64,000 bases of DNA from Straminergon stramineum (GCA_963920665.1 OY987263.1:34522547-34586546), one strand, 5' to 3'. Numbered from the stretch's first letter, positions 10,857 to 24,104 are shown. The notes: generated by a model not told the origin, from the sequence alone. Numbers and translations: made by a program.

Positions 10857-13744
10857 CTTTCAATCTTAAGTTAGCATCACTCCTCAGGGCTTGTAATATA
10901 GAGCTAGCTCAAGTATAATATTTTTTATTCACATTGCTAACCCATAAAATTCCTTTGCATTTTCAGTCCTATGAATTGCAAAAAATGGTCATTTTGGTTC
11001 AATTTTTTGGGATGGAAAAAAATACATCAATGAAAATTGTAACCATAGGATGTCAAACCCTACCTTCATGTAGAATATCTCTAGAAAGATTTATACTCAA
11101 ATTTTTTACCATTTTTGAAATCTAAGTGCCCAAAGACATAATTTGAAGTTATTATTGCTAGTTTCAAAAGCAAGGCTGTTGAATACTAAAATTTTGGAAA
11201 ATCTGAAAATTATATTTCTTATTGAACCTCACACTATGAACTAAGTATCGCTTAATTCTCAAAATAGGATTGCTTACAATTCAAATTAAGATTTTTGAGA
11301 ACTCACACTCATTGTAAGTCAAAGTATTAATTCACTTTGAGTAATATCATCATGTTACAACTTTTTGACACTCCTTTTGGGAAATTTTGTTGCTAAGGAA
11401 TTCAAAAATAATTTACTCAATAGTTGAATCATCTAAGGAATTGAATTATCTTTATTTTTGCATTAAATATTCAAAAATTAATCAGATCTAAGATTTCAGA
11501 TAGAAAATGTGCTTGATATTTTTTTGTTTCTTAATTTTTTTTAATTATTTAATTATTAATTAAAAATAAAAATAGAAAATCTTCTGTATTTTTCATCCTT
11601 ATATTGGATTTATAGATAAAAAACTTTCTTGCTTCTAAAAACTAGAAGACTTTCTTTGAATGCCTTTTGAATTGAACAAGAATTTCAAGATTAACTTAAT
11701 TACTTCAACCTTTGCTAATCTTTAAATTACTTCAACCTCTACCATATTTATAGCTTCTATACTTTAATTTTTACTTCAATAAAAAAAATTTTAAAATCCA
11801 ACCATTCTAGGTAGTTGGCATAAATCATGAATTTGTTTGTTGAGGCTCCCATATTTGGCTCTAAAAAGCTAGTCCAATCGACACCTAAACTACATACCTC
11901 TATAAAAAGAGAGACTATGCTAACTAATTTCATTTGAGAAGGAATGGGGGGAGTAGGTTGAGAGTTGAGTAATTTGCCTGAGCTGTAAAAAGGTGTCTGT
12001 GATGAGTGTAGGATTGGGGAATAGAAGTGATTTAAAGAGCATTATTTGTTTTAGGATAATTTGCATATATTTGAAAGTGTTTGATTGTTTTCAAAATTTT
12101 GTGTGTATAGTAATATGTAAGTGGTGTATGTAATGGCACTATTATTAATGTTTGAAATTTTATTTGTTTTATAGCCAAAATGGGGATTTGAAGATGTTGG
12201 GAAAGTAATTGTACAAATGGGATTTGAGTTGGACCATGGGGACATATAGTAATTATCATTAGTGGTTTTGTAATCCAACCTAAGGTTCTAATGTTGGCAA
12301 TGAGTGAATGGTATTTATTAAGTTCATATAGTACAAACTTTGGGGAGAATTTGTCCTTGCAATATGTGAATTCAATAAATTGCATGAAATTTGTATTGTT
12401 GTAATATGGTAGTCATGAAGGAGGTCTTCTAGAAAGGTGTTGTTCTAAGTTAAAGCATATTAGAGTATAATTGGGCGTTACATGTACAGTTCATAGAATT
12501 AGGATAATAACAAAGGTATAGTTATAATGGGGTCATAGGGTGGTGTTTTCCAAGGATTTTTCTTTGAAATTTCATGCATTCATGAATACAAAGCATTTGG
12601 ATTTCATACGTAATAATATCATTTTAGGGAGCTCATGGAGTATTTTGTTGTATTGTGTTATACAAAGGGCTTTAATATTTAGATGTGTGCAATATAAGAA
12701 AATGTGGGGTAGATGCATGGTTTGGTGTTTGAATAACCTTTTGACAAGGTTGATTTTAAGGAGGGGTATGTATTCCAAACTAAATATCATACAAAGTATT
12801 ATAGTTCCTTATGCTATTTTTGAATAAGAAACATAAGAACTTGATGAAGAGAACATCAATGTATTTTTTTTTGACAACCAATGTCTATCAACATCAATTT
12901 ATAGACTCTTAAAGATAAATATATGATTGTCACAACAATTAATTTTTATATATGTGAACTTCTTTTATAATATAAACACATGGAAATGGTTTATAGTGAT
13001 TAAAGTATGAGTAAATGAAAACAATATCTAAAAATGAATTCTTCCATGCCGGCATCATTGTATTTCATATGGTTATGGACTTTTATAGAGTGAAAATTAG
13101 GTTCAATTTTTGGAAGTCATTTTTTTATGGATTTCATTTTTTATCTATTTATTTTTCTTTCCTTTGCATAGTATATTTGAAGTTTTAAGTGGACATGTTT
13201 TGATTGTTTTCCCAAAAGAAAGGAAAACACTTATAAAGGCTCTCATTAGATGGTTGATTAGGGAGCATAGTGGGATGGGTGTTGTGTTGGCTAGAATAGG
13301 TGCTTGTGGGCCTAACTTAGGTTGAGTTAGAAGACCACATGAGTTAAAATGTACCTAGGGTAACATGAAAGGAAACATTTTTATAGATTATAAAATTTTA
13401 CATGTAATCTAAGGTTCTTTAAACTCAAAAAGAGAAGAAATTTGAAAATCTAATTAGAATATGTATAGAATATACCTAGAATGTAATGTAAAAAGGCAAA
13501 ACTCTCAATTTTTCCAAGTATGTAATATACTCAAGTTTTCCAAGTGTGAAATGGTCCCCATTTCTATACCTCCTTAACACATGTGGTTTCAATAGATATA
13601 TGTTAGTGATCCCCCTAGGCTTTACAAACAATATTACCCGTTCCCTAAGAATAATCCCCATTTACATCTTGCAAGAACAAGGTCTTCTATGTAGACATAC
13701 AATATTGTTTTTGTCGGTGATTCTCTAGGGCCCACACGTCTTGT
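10857..13744. other. Intergenic DNA, part strongly G/T-biased
   Basis: No gene is recognised. From about 11930 to 12840 the plus strand is rich in G and T and poor in C, unlike its surroundings. This may be a decayed transposon, but no protein domain can be read in any frame. Confidence 0.45.
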
Positions 13745-14257
13745 TGGAAAAAAATAAAAACTTGAGGTGTAGATTGTTTATTACAACACTATAACCATTG
13801 GGATTGGCATTCTTCAATTCCATAAATAAATTATTAACAACTTAGTATTTTGAATCATTCTCTACTTCATTCTACTTACTAATTTTTTCCTACATGTTGT
13901 ATAATTCCAAATGATCTAAAATTTTTCAAGCATGTAGCCAACATGACTTGAAGAATGAATCCAAAGAGTTATGACCATTTTGGACATTTTTTCATAATGA
14001 TCTAACCTTGTGAAGTGCAACTGCCTGGGTTTTTGCAGGGCCAAAAAAAGGTTTTCTGTCACTTCAAATGCTAATATCTTGCAATCCAAATTGTGGAAAT
14101 TTCTGAAATTTTTTCCACCTCTTTCCAAACCAGCGTAATACAAGATCCTACGGTTACATTTGTCCAAAAATGTATTTATTCTAAAATTTGGTACTTGTAC
14201 TAGAAATGAGAGTTTTGGAGCATTTTTGGTGAAAATGTAGTCAAATACATTTAGGGG
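13745..14257 (-). mobile_element. Family B element, copy 2 (truncated)
   Basis: It begins abruptly and ends at TTTAGGGG next to TTAA (14258-14261). Its first roughly 175 bases are almost identical to 10493-10670 (one difference seen). It keeps a central segment missing from copy 1. Confidence 0.75.
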
Positions 14258-14261
14258 TTAA

Positions 14262-14806
14262 AATGAAATCAAAATGAAATCAAAATAAATATGAATATTA
14301 ATATGAAATCAAAATTAAAATAATATGAATATGAATATTAAAAATTAAACCTCTAGAGTGTATCATGTATAAAGCTTTCTATTCATATCTACAACGCAAC
14401 TTCTTGTATTGTCACAAAGCCCTCACATTCCTTTGTACATAAAGGATATTCACTTTCAAAGTTTAAAAAAATGAGTATGTTAGAAAATTATATTTAATTT
14501 TCCTTTGAATGTTGCATCAACACATGGCACAATAGTTCAAGTAAAAATTGTACTTGATCAAACTCATCCTAATATCATTTTCATAGGTGAAACTTACATC
14601 AACAACAAGGTAACTACACCTATATTTTGAAATGAAATGAAAATCATGAAAGGAAACTCAACAAGGAAGATCCTCAATAGGTGCACATTACAAGGACAAT
14701 GTCAAATGGAGTTAAGGGCTACTTTGAAAAGTATACAACTCTAATTATAATAATGTGGAGGTGACAACCTTAGAAGTGGTCTATTTTGGATGTACTTTAT
14801 GTTGTT
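14262..14806. other. AT-rich intergenic DNA, nothing seen
   Basis: Simple AT-rich sequence with repeated ATGAAATCAAAAT-like words at its start. No gene or element border was found. Confidence 0.5.
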
Positions 14807-14810
14807 TTAA

Positions 14811-15320
14811 CCCCTAAAGGTTTTTAACTATGTTTTCACCAAAATGCTCCAAAACCATCATTTCTAGTTCAAGAACCAAATTTTAGAAAAAAAAACATTT
14901 TTGGACAGATGTAACCATAGGATATTTTAGTAAGATGGTCTAAGAATAATTATGTGGAAAAAAATTCAGATTTTTCCACCATGTACATTGCAAGATATTA
15001 GTGTTTGGATGGACAAAATCCTTTTCCTGACCTTGCAAAAAATTAGGAAGTTGCTCTTTAAAAGGTCACATTTTTTTGAAAAATTATCCAAAATGGATGT
15101 GCATCTTTGGATTTATTCTTCAAGGAAAATTGGGTATGTGCTTGAAAAAATTCAAATCATTGGGAATTGTACAACATATAGGAAAAATATAGTAAGTAGA
15201 AAGAAGTAGAGAATGATTCAAAATACTAAATTGTCAAGAATATTTTTATGGAATTGAAAAATGACAATACCAATGGTTGTAATGTTGTACAAAAAAAATC
15301 TACATCCTATGATTTTTTTT
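14811..15320 (+). mobile_element. Family B element, copy 3 (truncated)
   Basis: It starts CCCCTAAAGG directly after TTAA (14807-14810) and follows the family B order until about 15320, where another copy begins. The far tip is missing. Confidence 0.75.
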
Positions 15321-15330
15321 TAAATTTTTA

Positions 15331-16406
15331 CCCCCTAAAGTTCCTTAACTATGTTATCACTCAAAACCCTCAGAAACTACCATTTCTAATACAAGTACCA
15401 AATTTTTGAAAAATATCATTTTTGGACACATGTAACCATAGGATCTTGTAGTACACTAGATTGAGAAGATGTGGAAAAAATTTCATAAATTTCCACCTTG
15501 TAGATTGCAAGAGATTACCATTTGAAGTGACAAAAAAACTTTTAGGGGCCTTGTAAAAAACGGGCAGCTGCACTTCACAAGGTCACATTTGTATGAAAAA
15601 ATGTCCAAAATGGTGGTGCTTCTGTAGGTTCATTCTTGAATTCAAGTTGGCTACATGCTTGAAAATTTTCAGATCATTTGGAATTGTGCAACATATAGGA
15701 AAAAAATAGTAAGTAGAAAGATGTAGAGAATGATTCAAAATACTAAATTGTTAACAATTTATTTATGGAATTAAAAATTCCCAATCCCAATAGTAGTAAT
15801 GTTGTAATAAACAATCTACATCTAATGTTTTTATTTTTTTCAAAAAATATGGAAAATTGAGTTAAATAAAGGACTTCAAAGTTTATTTTAGAGTAAGGAA
15901 TCCGTAACTACCTACAAACTAAAATTCCTTGTGACTTTCACTTGATTAGTCAAAATGGAATGATTCAAAGCTTTCTATATTCATGACATTGTATATCTAG
16001 AAGACCAATTTCAAACTACATGTCATACAATAACTTTTTAACCATGTATTTAAAAGTTATGAAAATTGTTGGGCCTTAAAGCTACTCCTCCACCACATGT
16101 TGTGTGAAAAGTTCAAAGACAAAATTTGAAATTTTCACTTGTAGTGAGTTGCCTAAAATTTCTATAATGCCAAAAAACAATGTTTGGGAGTTTACATTAG
16201 AAGAAATCAGTGTTCACCTGAACAAAATTCAAGTGATGCAAAATCTCATTTTCTATCGAAAAGCGCAGTTTCTACATTGGCTGAAATGCAGATTTCTGAA
16301 AATTGAGTTTCAGCCAACGCAGAAACTACGTTTTCTAGCAGAAAATGAAATTTCACGTCACTTGAATTTTGTTCAGGTGAACGCTGATTTCTTCTAGTGT
16401 TAGGGG
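15331..16406 (+). mobile_element. Family B element, copy 4, with a CACTA MITE inside
   Basis: It begins CCCCCTAAAG and ends TAGGGG followed by TTAA (16407-16410). It is close to full length and is interrupted near its right end by the hairpin element at 16195-16399. Confidence 0.75.
16195..16399. mobile_element. CACTA (En/Spm)-type foldback MITE
   Basis: A 205-bp near-perfect inverted repeat with arms of about 100 bp and a loop of only a few bases. The right tip read inward is CACTAGAAGAAATC; the left is CATTAGAAGAAATC. The 3-bp sequence TTA flanks both sides (16192-16194 and 16400-16402), as expected for CACTA transposition. CACTA elements carry CACTA[CG]AAGAAA-like ends. It encodes no transposase. 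Confidence 0.85.
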
Positions 16407-16410
16407 TTAA

Positions 16411-16901
16411 CTTCTTCTTTGTGACATATTTGGATAGTACAACTGTGATTTCTTGATGTGCATCAATTACATTCTGCCATCACCTACATGACACTTTTAG
16501 CATCCTACACCTCACATCTTTGAAATTTTGCAACTAATTCCCATTGTGTACAAAAATTATGGAACCACTTTCATTCTGCTTTATAGTCCTTCACCAATGA
16601 GCAAAAATTGTTCTTCATTTTCAAGAGCATACTAATCATGCTACATCTTGTTTGTACTTTTTAGGTGCATTTACTATATATAAGAAGGAATGGACAAAAC
16701 ACAATATGGGGTTACTCACGCATTAACAACTAGAAAACATTCCAAGACCTAACTTCATTTCGACAATTAGAACCCAAATTCCACAAACTTCTTGATGTCA
16801 AATGTTTTTAAGATGAATTATGAAACTGTAGGTTTAAAGACAAGTTCTAAGGAAATCAATAAATTGATAGGATTTTAGCAATTGCAAGCTCCATGTTCTA
16901 A
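16411..16901. other. Intergenic DNA, nothing seen
   Basis: AT-rich, without a supported gene, RNA or element border. Confidence 0.5.
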
Positions 16902-17804
16902 TCCCTAAAGGACCATTTTTCCTTCGGGAGACAAAAGGGATTTGGGGCAAGTAACTACAATCTCAATTTTTGTCTTGATTTTTTGAAACTATTTATAGAG
17001 ATAGAAAACTTCATTTTCTGCATGAGAATATAATTTGTTTTTCATTCAATGCCTAAGAACAAAAGTTATTACCAAATAAGCTCAAAACAAGAGAGAGGGG
17101 GGACCAAAAAAATTCAAAAATTTGAATTTTTTTTCCCTTATAGATAGTATTTTTGTCTACATGGAAAGTTGTGTTTAATTCTATTTGGATTTGTTATGAG
17201 GAAGTTATGGCCAATCTTGTTTTGAAGCAATTAGAGCATCTTCTTAAAAAAATAACTTGTAGGATTCATTATTGAACCCAATTTTTACAATTTTTCATAA
17301 AAAAAGGTTCGCATAGTTTAATTCTACTAATAGAGAAATCTCACGATTGGGATTATTGCATTTTAATTCCATCTTAAAGATATTATTAATTTAAATTTTC
17401 CTTCTGTCTTACACCTACTTTTACTTAACAATTTTTTAAAGAATAAAATTTAATTTTTTTGTATTTTCTTTGTTTTCTAGACTCTCAACTCAATTCTCCA
17501 CCACAAAGAGTTAGAGCTCAAAACTTTGTAGTGTAAAAAACTAAAGTTAAGAAGGTTCAAAGTCAAATAATCTAGTCCCAGAGTGTGCTTAAAAACTTGT
17601 TTTATTCACTTTAAACACACATATCTTGCAATCTGTGCTATCCAAATTTCTGAATTTTTTTTCACACATTCTCATACTACTTAGATGTAAGATCATATGG
17701 TTATATTTGCAGAAAATGCAATTTTCAAATGTTTTTACCCTTTGCTATAGAAATGGCAGTTTTGAGTGTTTTTCCACGGAAAAAAGACCTTGGTCCTTTA
17801 GGGG
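16902..17804 (+). mobile_element. Family C element, copy 1 (TTAA-type)
   Basis: 903 bp with tips TCCCTAAAGG and, inverted, CCCCTAAAGG. It is flanked by CTAA on the left and TTAA (17805-17808) on the right. Its interior differs from family B but matches pieces at 24835-24883 and 33010-34141. It contains no coding frame of interest. Confidence 0.8.
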
Positions 17805-18189
17805 TTAAAATCCATGAACCACAAAAAGTTTGTATTCTGCATTTCTTTTTCTTTCAATAAAAATGGAATTTTAATTAAATTTTTTTTAAAAGCATGTTTT
17901 TCAATGTAACCTTCTTTTATAGTGAAAATTTCAAATTTATCTAATGTATATTGTAATGTACAATATTCTATTTCCACCTTTAACTTCAAAAAACCACAAT
18001 GATTTGATTTTTCAATCAAACTTCTTGAAGACAACAACGCTAATAGAAAATAAGTTTTTCCACCAGTACCAAATATCTGAATTTCAAACATCAAATAATT
18101 TGCTGATTTTCTGCGAATTTTATTTATTTATTTTGAATATTATATATTAGAAGTGATAGCACTTACAATTTATGCCATTTATGCAGTGT

Positions 18190-18697
18190 TCAACCTGTAA
18201 ACGTCCGAGAGTCATCTCCAAATTTAACGATTTGAGAAAAATCATTATAAAATGCTATTTGGAACAATATTATAGAATTGAAATACATGAAGAAGTAGTT
18301 CACTTTGAGTTGTAGATTTCATCCATACGGTTAGATTCACCAATGTTGTCACCAATATTATTTTTTTTAATTTTGAAAGGAAAATTTCAAAATTCCCTCG
18401 AAATTTGGTTACGAGCAAAATCTTATCATTTTCTGAATAAATGTTTGAGGAAAGGATCTGAGAAGAGGTCCTCCACACATGGTGTTTTTTTGAAATTGGT
18501 CAAGTACTTGACATCCTTGTGCATTGTGAATTTTAGAAAAATATTTATAGAAGTTACACCTATCCAATCCTGAGATAGGACAACTGCTAAAGTATCTACT
18601 CAAATTAGAATTACTTTCATCCAAGCAATAATAAGGATGAAATTTCAATTTCAATTTGTTCATCATCTTAGGAAATGGACCTTAGAGCGCTAAGGGA
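18190..18697 (+). mobile_element. Family E element, copy 1 (TTAA-type)
   Basis: It ends GCGCTAAGGGA followed by TTAA (18698-18701), and its start resembles the AAACGTC tip of the copy at 43421-44000, which is in the opposite orientation. Non-coding. Confidence 0.75.
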
Positions 18698-18701
18698 TTA
18701 A

Positions 18702-19450
18702 TGCAATGTATATTCTAGAAAGCATTTGAATTCAAATTTGATTGGCATTTTTTGGAAATGACAACAATAATGGCTTCATCCAATTCTTTTTGGAATGACC
18801 TCAAAGCATGCTTGCAGGCAGTGTAAGCACATCAAGTTTTATTCTTCATGAATAGAATTCTGAGCAATAGACAATTTCATTTTTTTGGCATTCATTGGCC
18901 ACAATATAAAAATTCTCAAAAGTTTCATCTCATAAGCTGGAATGATTGACAAAAAGGTTATTGTGCATGTGAATTTCAATATATCCATTCAAAGAAAATG
19001 TTTACATAAATATATGTTTGGTTACTTGTTTGTGGTCTTGACATGAAAATAAATCTTATAATTTCAATAGTGCATATTACAATGATTGTTGAAGAAGGGT
19101 TTTGACATGAGTATTGATGAGTATGGACTCTTTTGGAAGTTATAAGAAGAATTTATAAATTTACTTTTAAAAAAATGAAAGAACTATAAATAAGGGTTTT
19201 TTTACTTTTCAAAAAAGTAAAAGAACAATAAGGTAAAAGATTGTTTTTACTTTAAGACCAATGTATATAAAAAGAGTTAGAAGAACCATTGAAAGCATTA
19301 TATGCCTTTAGTTTCCTTCAATTTTTTTATATTAGTGATAACTCTGGAAGTAGGGTCTTCTAATTTTAAGATTTTTATTTATATTATGTTTTCATTGGAT
19401 CAATAGCAAAACACAAGAGAATAAACAAGAAGGTAATTACACTTGAAGAT
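18702..19450. other. Intergenic DNA upstream of the transposase-like relic
   Basis: AT-rich, no gene. I looked for CACTA-type tips that could bound the following transposase-like region and found none. Confidence 0.5.
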
Positions 19451-22400
19451 ATGGATAACCCAATTCCAAAGTCGAAGATACAATGTGATTGTCAATTGTG
19501 TATTACTCTTGAAACACCTTATGGAAAAGTAATTGATAAACGCACAGCTCGTAGACATGATGAAAGGAGAAGACTACTTATGAGTGAAGGTGTTGGAGTT
19601 TCGGAAGAGCAAGGTGTTGCAGTTGCTTTGGAGGAAGGTATTGAGGTAACTGTGGAGCAAGTTGTTGGAAGTGCATTGGATGAGAGTAGTGAAGACGTGT
19701 TGGATCCACACACTAATATTGTTGAAGAAGAAGGAAGGATGGAAATGCTAGTTGGTGAAGAAAGAGGGTATGCATTGCATGAAGGAGAAAGAGAGGAGGA
19801 AGATGAAGAAATCCACCTAGTCCAAGAACATGACAAGTGGGTGGAGGAAGATGAGGATATTCCACACGAAGAAGTGGATGACATTTCCATGGAGCAAGAT
19901 AATGCATTTTTGATTGAATAAGAAGATGTAATTTCGTAGGCAGAAGATGATGTCACTGTGTAAGAGGAAAGGGATACAATTCAAATAGAAGAAGGTGATG
20001 CAGCTGAGGTTGGTGAAAGGAACTCAATTAAATACATTAAAAAAATTAATGCAGTCAAAAGTAGTAGAAATCCAAAGGCTATGTGATTCTCATGGATACT
20101 CACAAGCTATGCAAGACGATTTGCTACGTATAATGTTTAGTAGATTAGGGCATCACACTCAAAATGTGCAACCTTGGGAGCGGACTTTTGGAGTTGTATT
20201 TAGAAGCATGCTAAGTGCATGGAAAGGAGAATTGACAGGGGGAACAATTCCATCATCATGGAAGAAGTTAATGAGCATATACAAAAAAGAAGGCATGATT
20301 GAACCTCAATGTTGGAGAGTATGTGTAGGGACCAATGACTATATTCATAAACCATTCGTCTTGCCACCTAGCGTTGATGACAATTGTAGTAGAATGAGCG
20401 ATAAATTGTGCAATTGCAACCCTCCAAATTGAGTTTTGAAACGTAATTGTCCCAATTGCTCTAACAAATGTACGATGTGTACGAATAGGTTGAGAAAAGA
20501 CATGATGACATTTGACTACTTACCAATGATTGAAATGTTTCGTCTTTTGATGAGTGCAAGGTCACTTTGCGAGAAAATGCTTGCTATGTGGCAACATAGT
20601 TCAAGTTGGATTGGCAAAAACCAAGATGAAGCACCTAATCACGTGAAAGAATTTTAGCATGGACAAAAGTTGAGGATCTACCAAGACTTCTGGAATCCAG
20701 CCCGTGAGTGGGAATTGCCCATCCTATGTTTGACTCCAAGATGCAAAATTACTTATCCAGCATTCCCAGAGAAGTGTTAAAATTTGGTACATAGATGGAA
20801 TGAAGAATCTCAAACATATGGGTTCAATTGTGACTTGTGTAAGCGTTGGATATATGGACAAAAGGTCTTGGTGCACGGAGATCCTAGGAACATTGCAGTA
20901 TTTGTCCATTGGGATGGATTTAGCATTAGTGAGGGTAATAAAGAGCGAAGTACGTAGGTTGTGAATGTTGGGATTTTGAATGCAAGCACAACGGATCCCA
21001 TTATGCTTCTACCAGTGTTATTCATTCCCACTGTACCCGGAGCACAAGCCACAATAGCAAGCCTTGCATTGGAGAAGATAATGAAGAAATCAGTAACAAT
21101 ATTCTTGCGACCTTTCATTGAAGAGTTGGAATACTTGTTTTTGAGTGGGTTCAAAGTACAATACAACTATCCATCTAGTCTTATAAGCCCACTTCTACCA
21201 CAACCTGAAGCAAATGGAGATATCATCTGAGCTATGCTTATGCTTGTTACTGGTGATCACCTAGCCAATTGTAAATTAAGCAAACTAAAGCAGTCAGGGA
21301 AGTCACCTTGCCACTGTTGCAAAGTTCATTCTCAATTGGTGGAACGTGAATATACTGCATCCACATCAGGTGAAACTCGAAGAAGGCGAGAGTATGTGTA
21401 TGGACAAAACCTTCAACAAATCTTAGAGAATCCTCAACAACGAACATCAAAGGAACTATATGAAAATCTTTGTAAATGGTGGGAAAAACCAGAAGGTTCC
21501 CAACGGCAAGAGTTTGGGAAGAATTAAGGCATTTCTGGAGAATCTCCACTTTGGAGGCTGTACCACCTATATAGATTTGACATATCACTAGACATTGTCT
21601 TTGATGTTATGCACATTGCATGCTTGCAACTATTCAAGTATTATACCATTGAATTGTTTGAAGAGATTGTAGAGTACAATGTACGAAAGATGTTGAAGAT
21701 ATTTGTACTATTGTTGAGAGAGCACGCCCACGTGAATTGAAGTTTGGACAATGGCCTTACAAGCCCATTGAAACCCATACACGCTATGTGGCGGAAGATT
21801 TGAAGTTGTTCATAATGTGGGTCCTACCCTTTGTCTTACGAAAATGTAGACGAAGAATTAAATCAAAATATTGGAAAATAGGACTTTTACTCAATGACAT
21901 TGCACACCACCTTTTCAATTATACAAGGGATAGTGGTTGGAGTAGAGAGCAAATAGAAATGGCCTTGAGTTTTTTTAAACATTGGCGTGTAATATCGAAG
22001 GATGCATTTGGTCCGAATTCAAGTCCACTTGAGCATGTAGCAGGGGTTGGCCATCTTTTGCAAGATATCAAGCGCTTTGGACATTTAGATGTCTATTGGT
22101 GTTTTCCTCATGAGAGAGAGGTACAAAAGTATTTGAACAAGGGTGTGGAGAAAACATTCATTGTGTTTTATGCACAAAAATTATTTCAAGAAGTTCAAAT
22201 ACTCATTGGTCAAGAAGTTGATGGTCTATACATGTATGAAAGAGCCCTCACCAAAATCCATGATCATCTTATGTTTCCTAAAGGTCACTCTGGTGTTGAC
22301 ATTCACAATTGGAAGACATGCCCAAATGAACATGAAAAATGTGTTTTGCATTGTAGTTCTATTGATAAAGCCGAAGAACTAAATCAATTGTTGAAAAGGG

Positions 22401-22984
22401 CACCTAGGAGTTCTTGTGCACAAATGTTGAGCAGAAAAGGCATCCTCATAGGGCGATTGGATACCCAAAACCTAAAACTTGCTGAGTCTTATGTGGAAAT
22501 GTATGTAAGAACATGCTTTCAATAGAGAGATAGAGAAATTTTTGTTGACACAAGCATTAAGAGGATAATGTTTAAAGGAATTGTCTATACAATTGATGAT
22601 GATGTAGTTGTGAGTAGGGATGATGATCCTGAAGGGACACCATAGAAGGCTAGAATAAAAGAGTTCATTTATCACCGTACCGATGAAGAAGTCAGTGTGC
22701 ACTTTGCCGCTAATTATTACAAGCAACAATAAAGTTGGAATGGAACATCACGTTGATATGAGGATGACGTAGATGAATTGACTGGCATGAATTTGGTGGA
22801 AATTGATGTCTTCTATCCATTTGACGAGACAAGCATCAAACCATTGAGGTTAATACAACATAAGTTCATGAAAATTAACATTAGTAGAAACCGTGCTATA
22901 GCATATGAAATGTGCAAGGCAAAGAGGAGAAATACTTTGGCATTGAATTTATTCAAGAACATATTGGAGAGAAGGAGACTTTAG
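19451..22984 (+). pseudogene. Transposase-like pseudogene (Tnp2/CACTA-type, tentative)
   Basis: A coherent protein of about 1,100 residues can be followed with 13 in-frame stops and at least two frame changes (near 20040 and 21680). In order it has a CDCQLC cysteine pair, a long Glu/Asp-rich stretch (19600-19990), a CPNC...CTMC cluster (20445), blocks resembling plant Tnp2 transposases (PFIEELEYLF, MLMLVTGDHLANCK with CHCC, a DVMHIACLQL block), and a C-terminal part with LEHVAGVGHLL and CFPHERE. Stops lie at 19919, 19937, 19961, 20430, 20655, 20778, 20955, 21228, 21525, 22523, 22643, 22730 and 22754. Every stop could come from CAA, CAG or CGA by a C-to-T change. The relic is dead. The Tnp2 label rests on general resemblance; an unrelated plant-specific family is possible. 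Confidence 0.55.
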
Positions 22985-23186
22985 ATTTAGTATGTCCAAA
23001 ATTAGAAAATACAATCAAGAATTTTTTTAGGATTATAATGAAGTCACCTTTCTTTTCAGTTTTTGGTATTCAAAATACCATTGTCATGTGATGCAATATG
23101 AAATGTTTTTGAAAAGATAAAGTTTTTGATGAGTTCATGAATGTAATGCTATGAATTGTAAGGCCTTTTCTTAATGTATAATGTGA

Positions 23187-24100
23187 CCCCTAAAGGATCA
23201 AATGGAATTTTATTGGCAACATAGCAATTGTAGTCATCCAATTATAAAGGAAAATTTTATTTTATTTCTCTAAAATTGTAACAAAACATTTTTTGAAGGA
23301 GTAGTTGCAAAGTGCAATAAATTTTATAACTTTTGACTCATATTATTAAAAAATCTTGTATAATATATAGTTTTTTAGGAAGTCTAGGGAGCATGAGAAA
23401 AAATCACATTATATAGAGATAAGAATGTTAATTTTTTGGGGAATTTGTATTTATGTGGAAAGTTTTGAGTCATTCCATCTTGGTTGTTGAAATGAAAGTG
23501 ATGAATTTTTTTTAGTTTGCAGGTAATTATGAATCTCTAAAGTGAAATAAATTTTAAAGTTCTTAATTTAATTGATTTTCCAATATTTTTGGAAAAAAAT
23601 AGAATTATAGGATGTATATTGTTTATTTCAACATTACAACCATTGGGATTGGAATTTTTCAATTTCGTAAGTAAATTCTAAATAATTTAGCATTTAAATC
23701 ATTGTGTATTTCTTTCTATTTTACTATTTTTTGAAGCATGAAAAGGAAAAAAATAGTTGAAGTTTTTGGAATGTATTTTTAAATGGACTTAATGTATTAT
23801 AAAGAGTTGCAAGTTTTGGGATCAACACATCTTTGTGTAATTGATGTTTAGAAGATGAAATGTAACCATATGAGGAAGATGAAAATACCGCTTGAAAATC
23901 CAAAGACCAAGATCTTTCTTTCACTTGGTAGGGTTCCTTATTTTGGAATTTGAAGAGGGTGTATTGTAAAATATTAAGTTCTAGGGGATCTTGAGGTTGA
24001 ATTTGTTAAAAAATGAATATAGATGAAGATTTTAGCCTTGCATTGAGGACTAGTTTCTTGAAGCAATTTTGGGCCTCTTCAAATCAAAGAACTATAGGGG
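23187..24100 (-). mobile_element. Family B element, copy 5
   Basis: It begins CCCCTAAAGG and shows the family B order (ACATAGCAATT, then a CATTGGGATTGGAATT block) up to about 23737. A tip-like CTATAGGGG followed by TTAA (24101-24104) may be its other end. Left flank is GTGA, so the duplication has decayed or the ends are unrelated. Confidence 0.6.
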
Positions 24101-24104
24101 TTAA

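Noticed and set aside
12032..12385. A 117-codon minus-strand frame
   Set aside because: It reflects the strand-biased composition of the block and shows no domain-like pattern.
16104..16397. A 97-codon frame across the CACTA MITE
   Set aside because: It is produced by the inverted repeat and crosses two different mobile elements.
19519..19956. Ser-rich frame opposite the acidic stretch of the transposase-like relic
   Set aside because: It is the reverse reading of GAA/GAG-rich codons and has no independent support.
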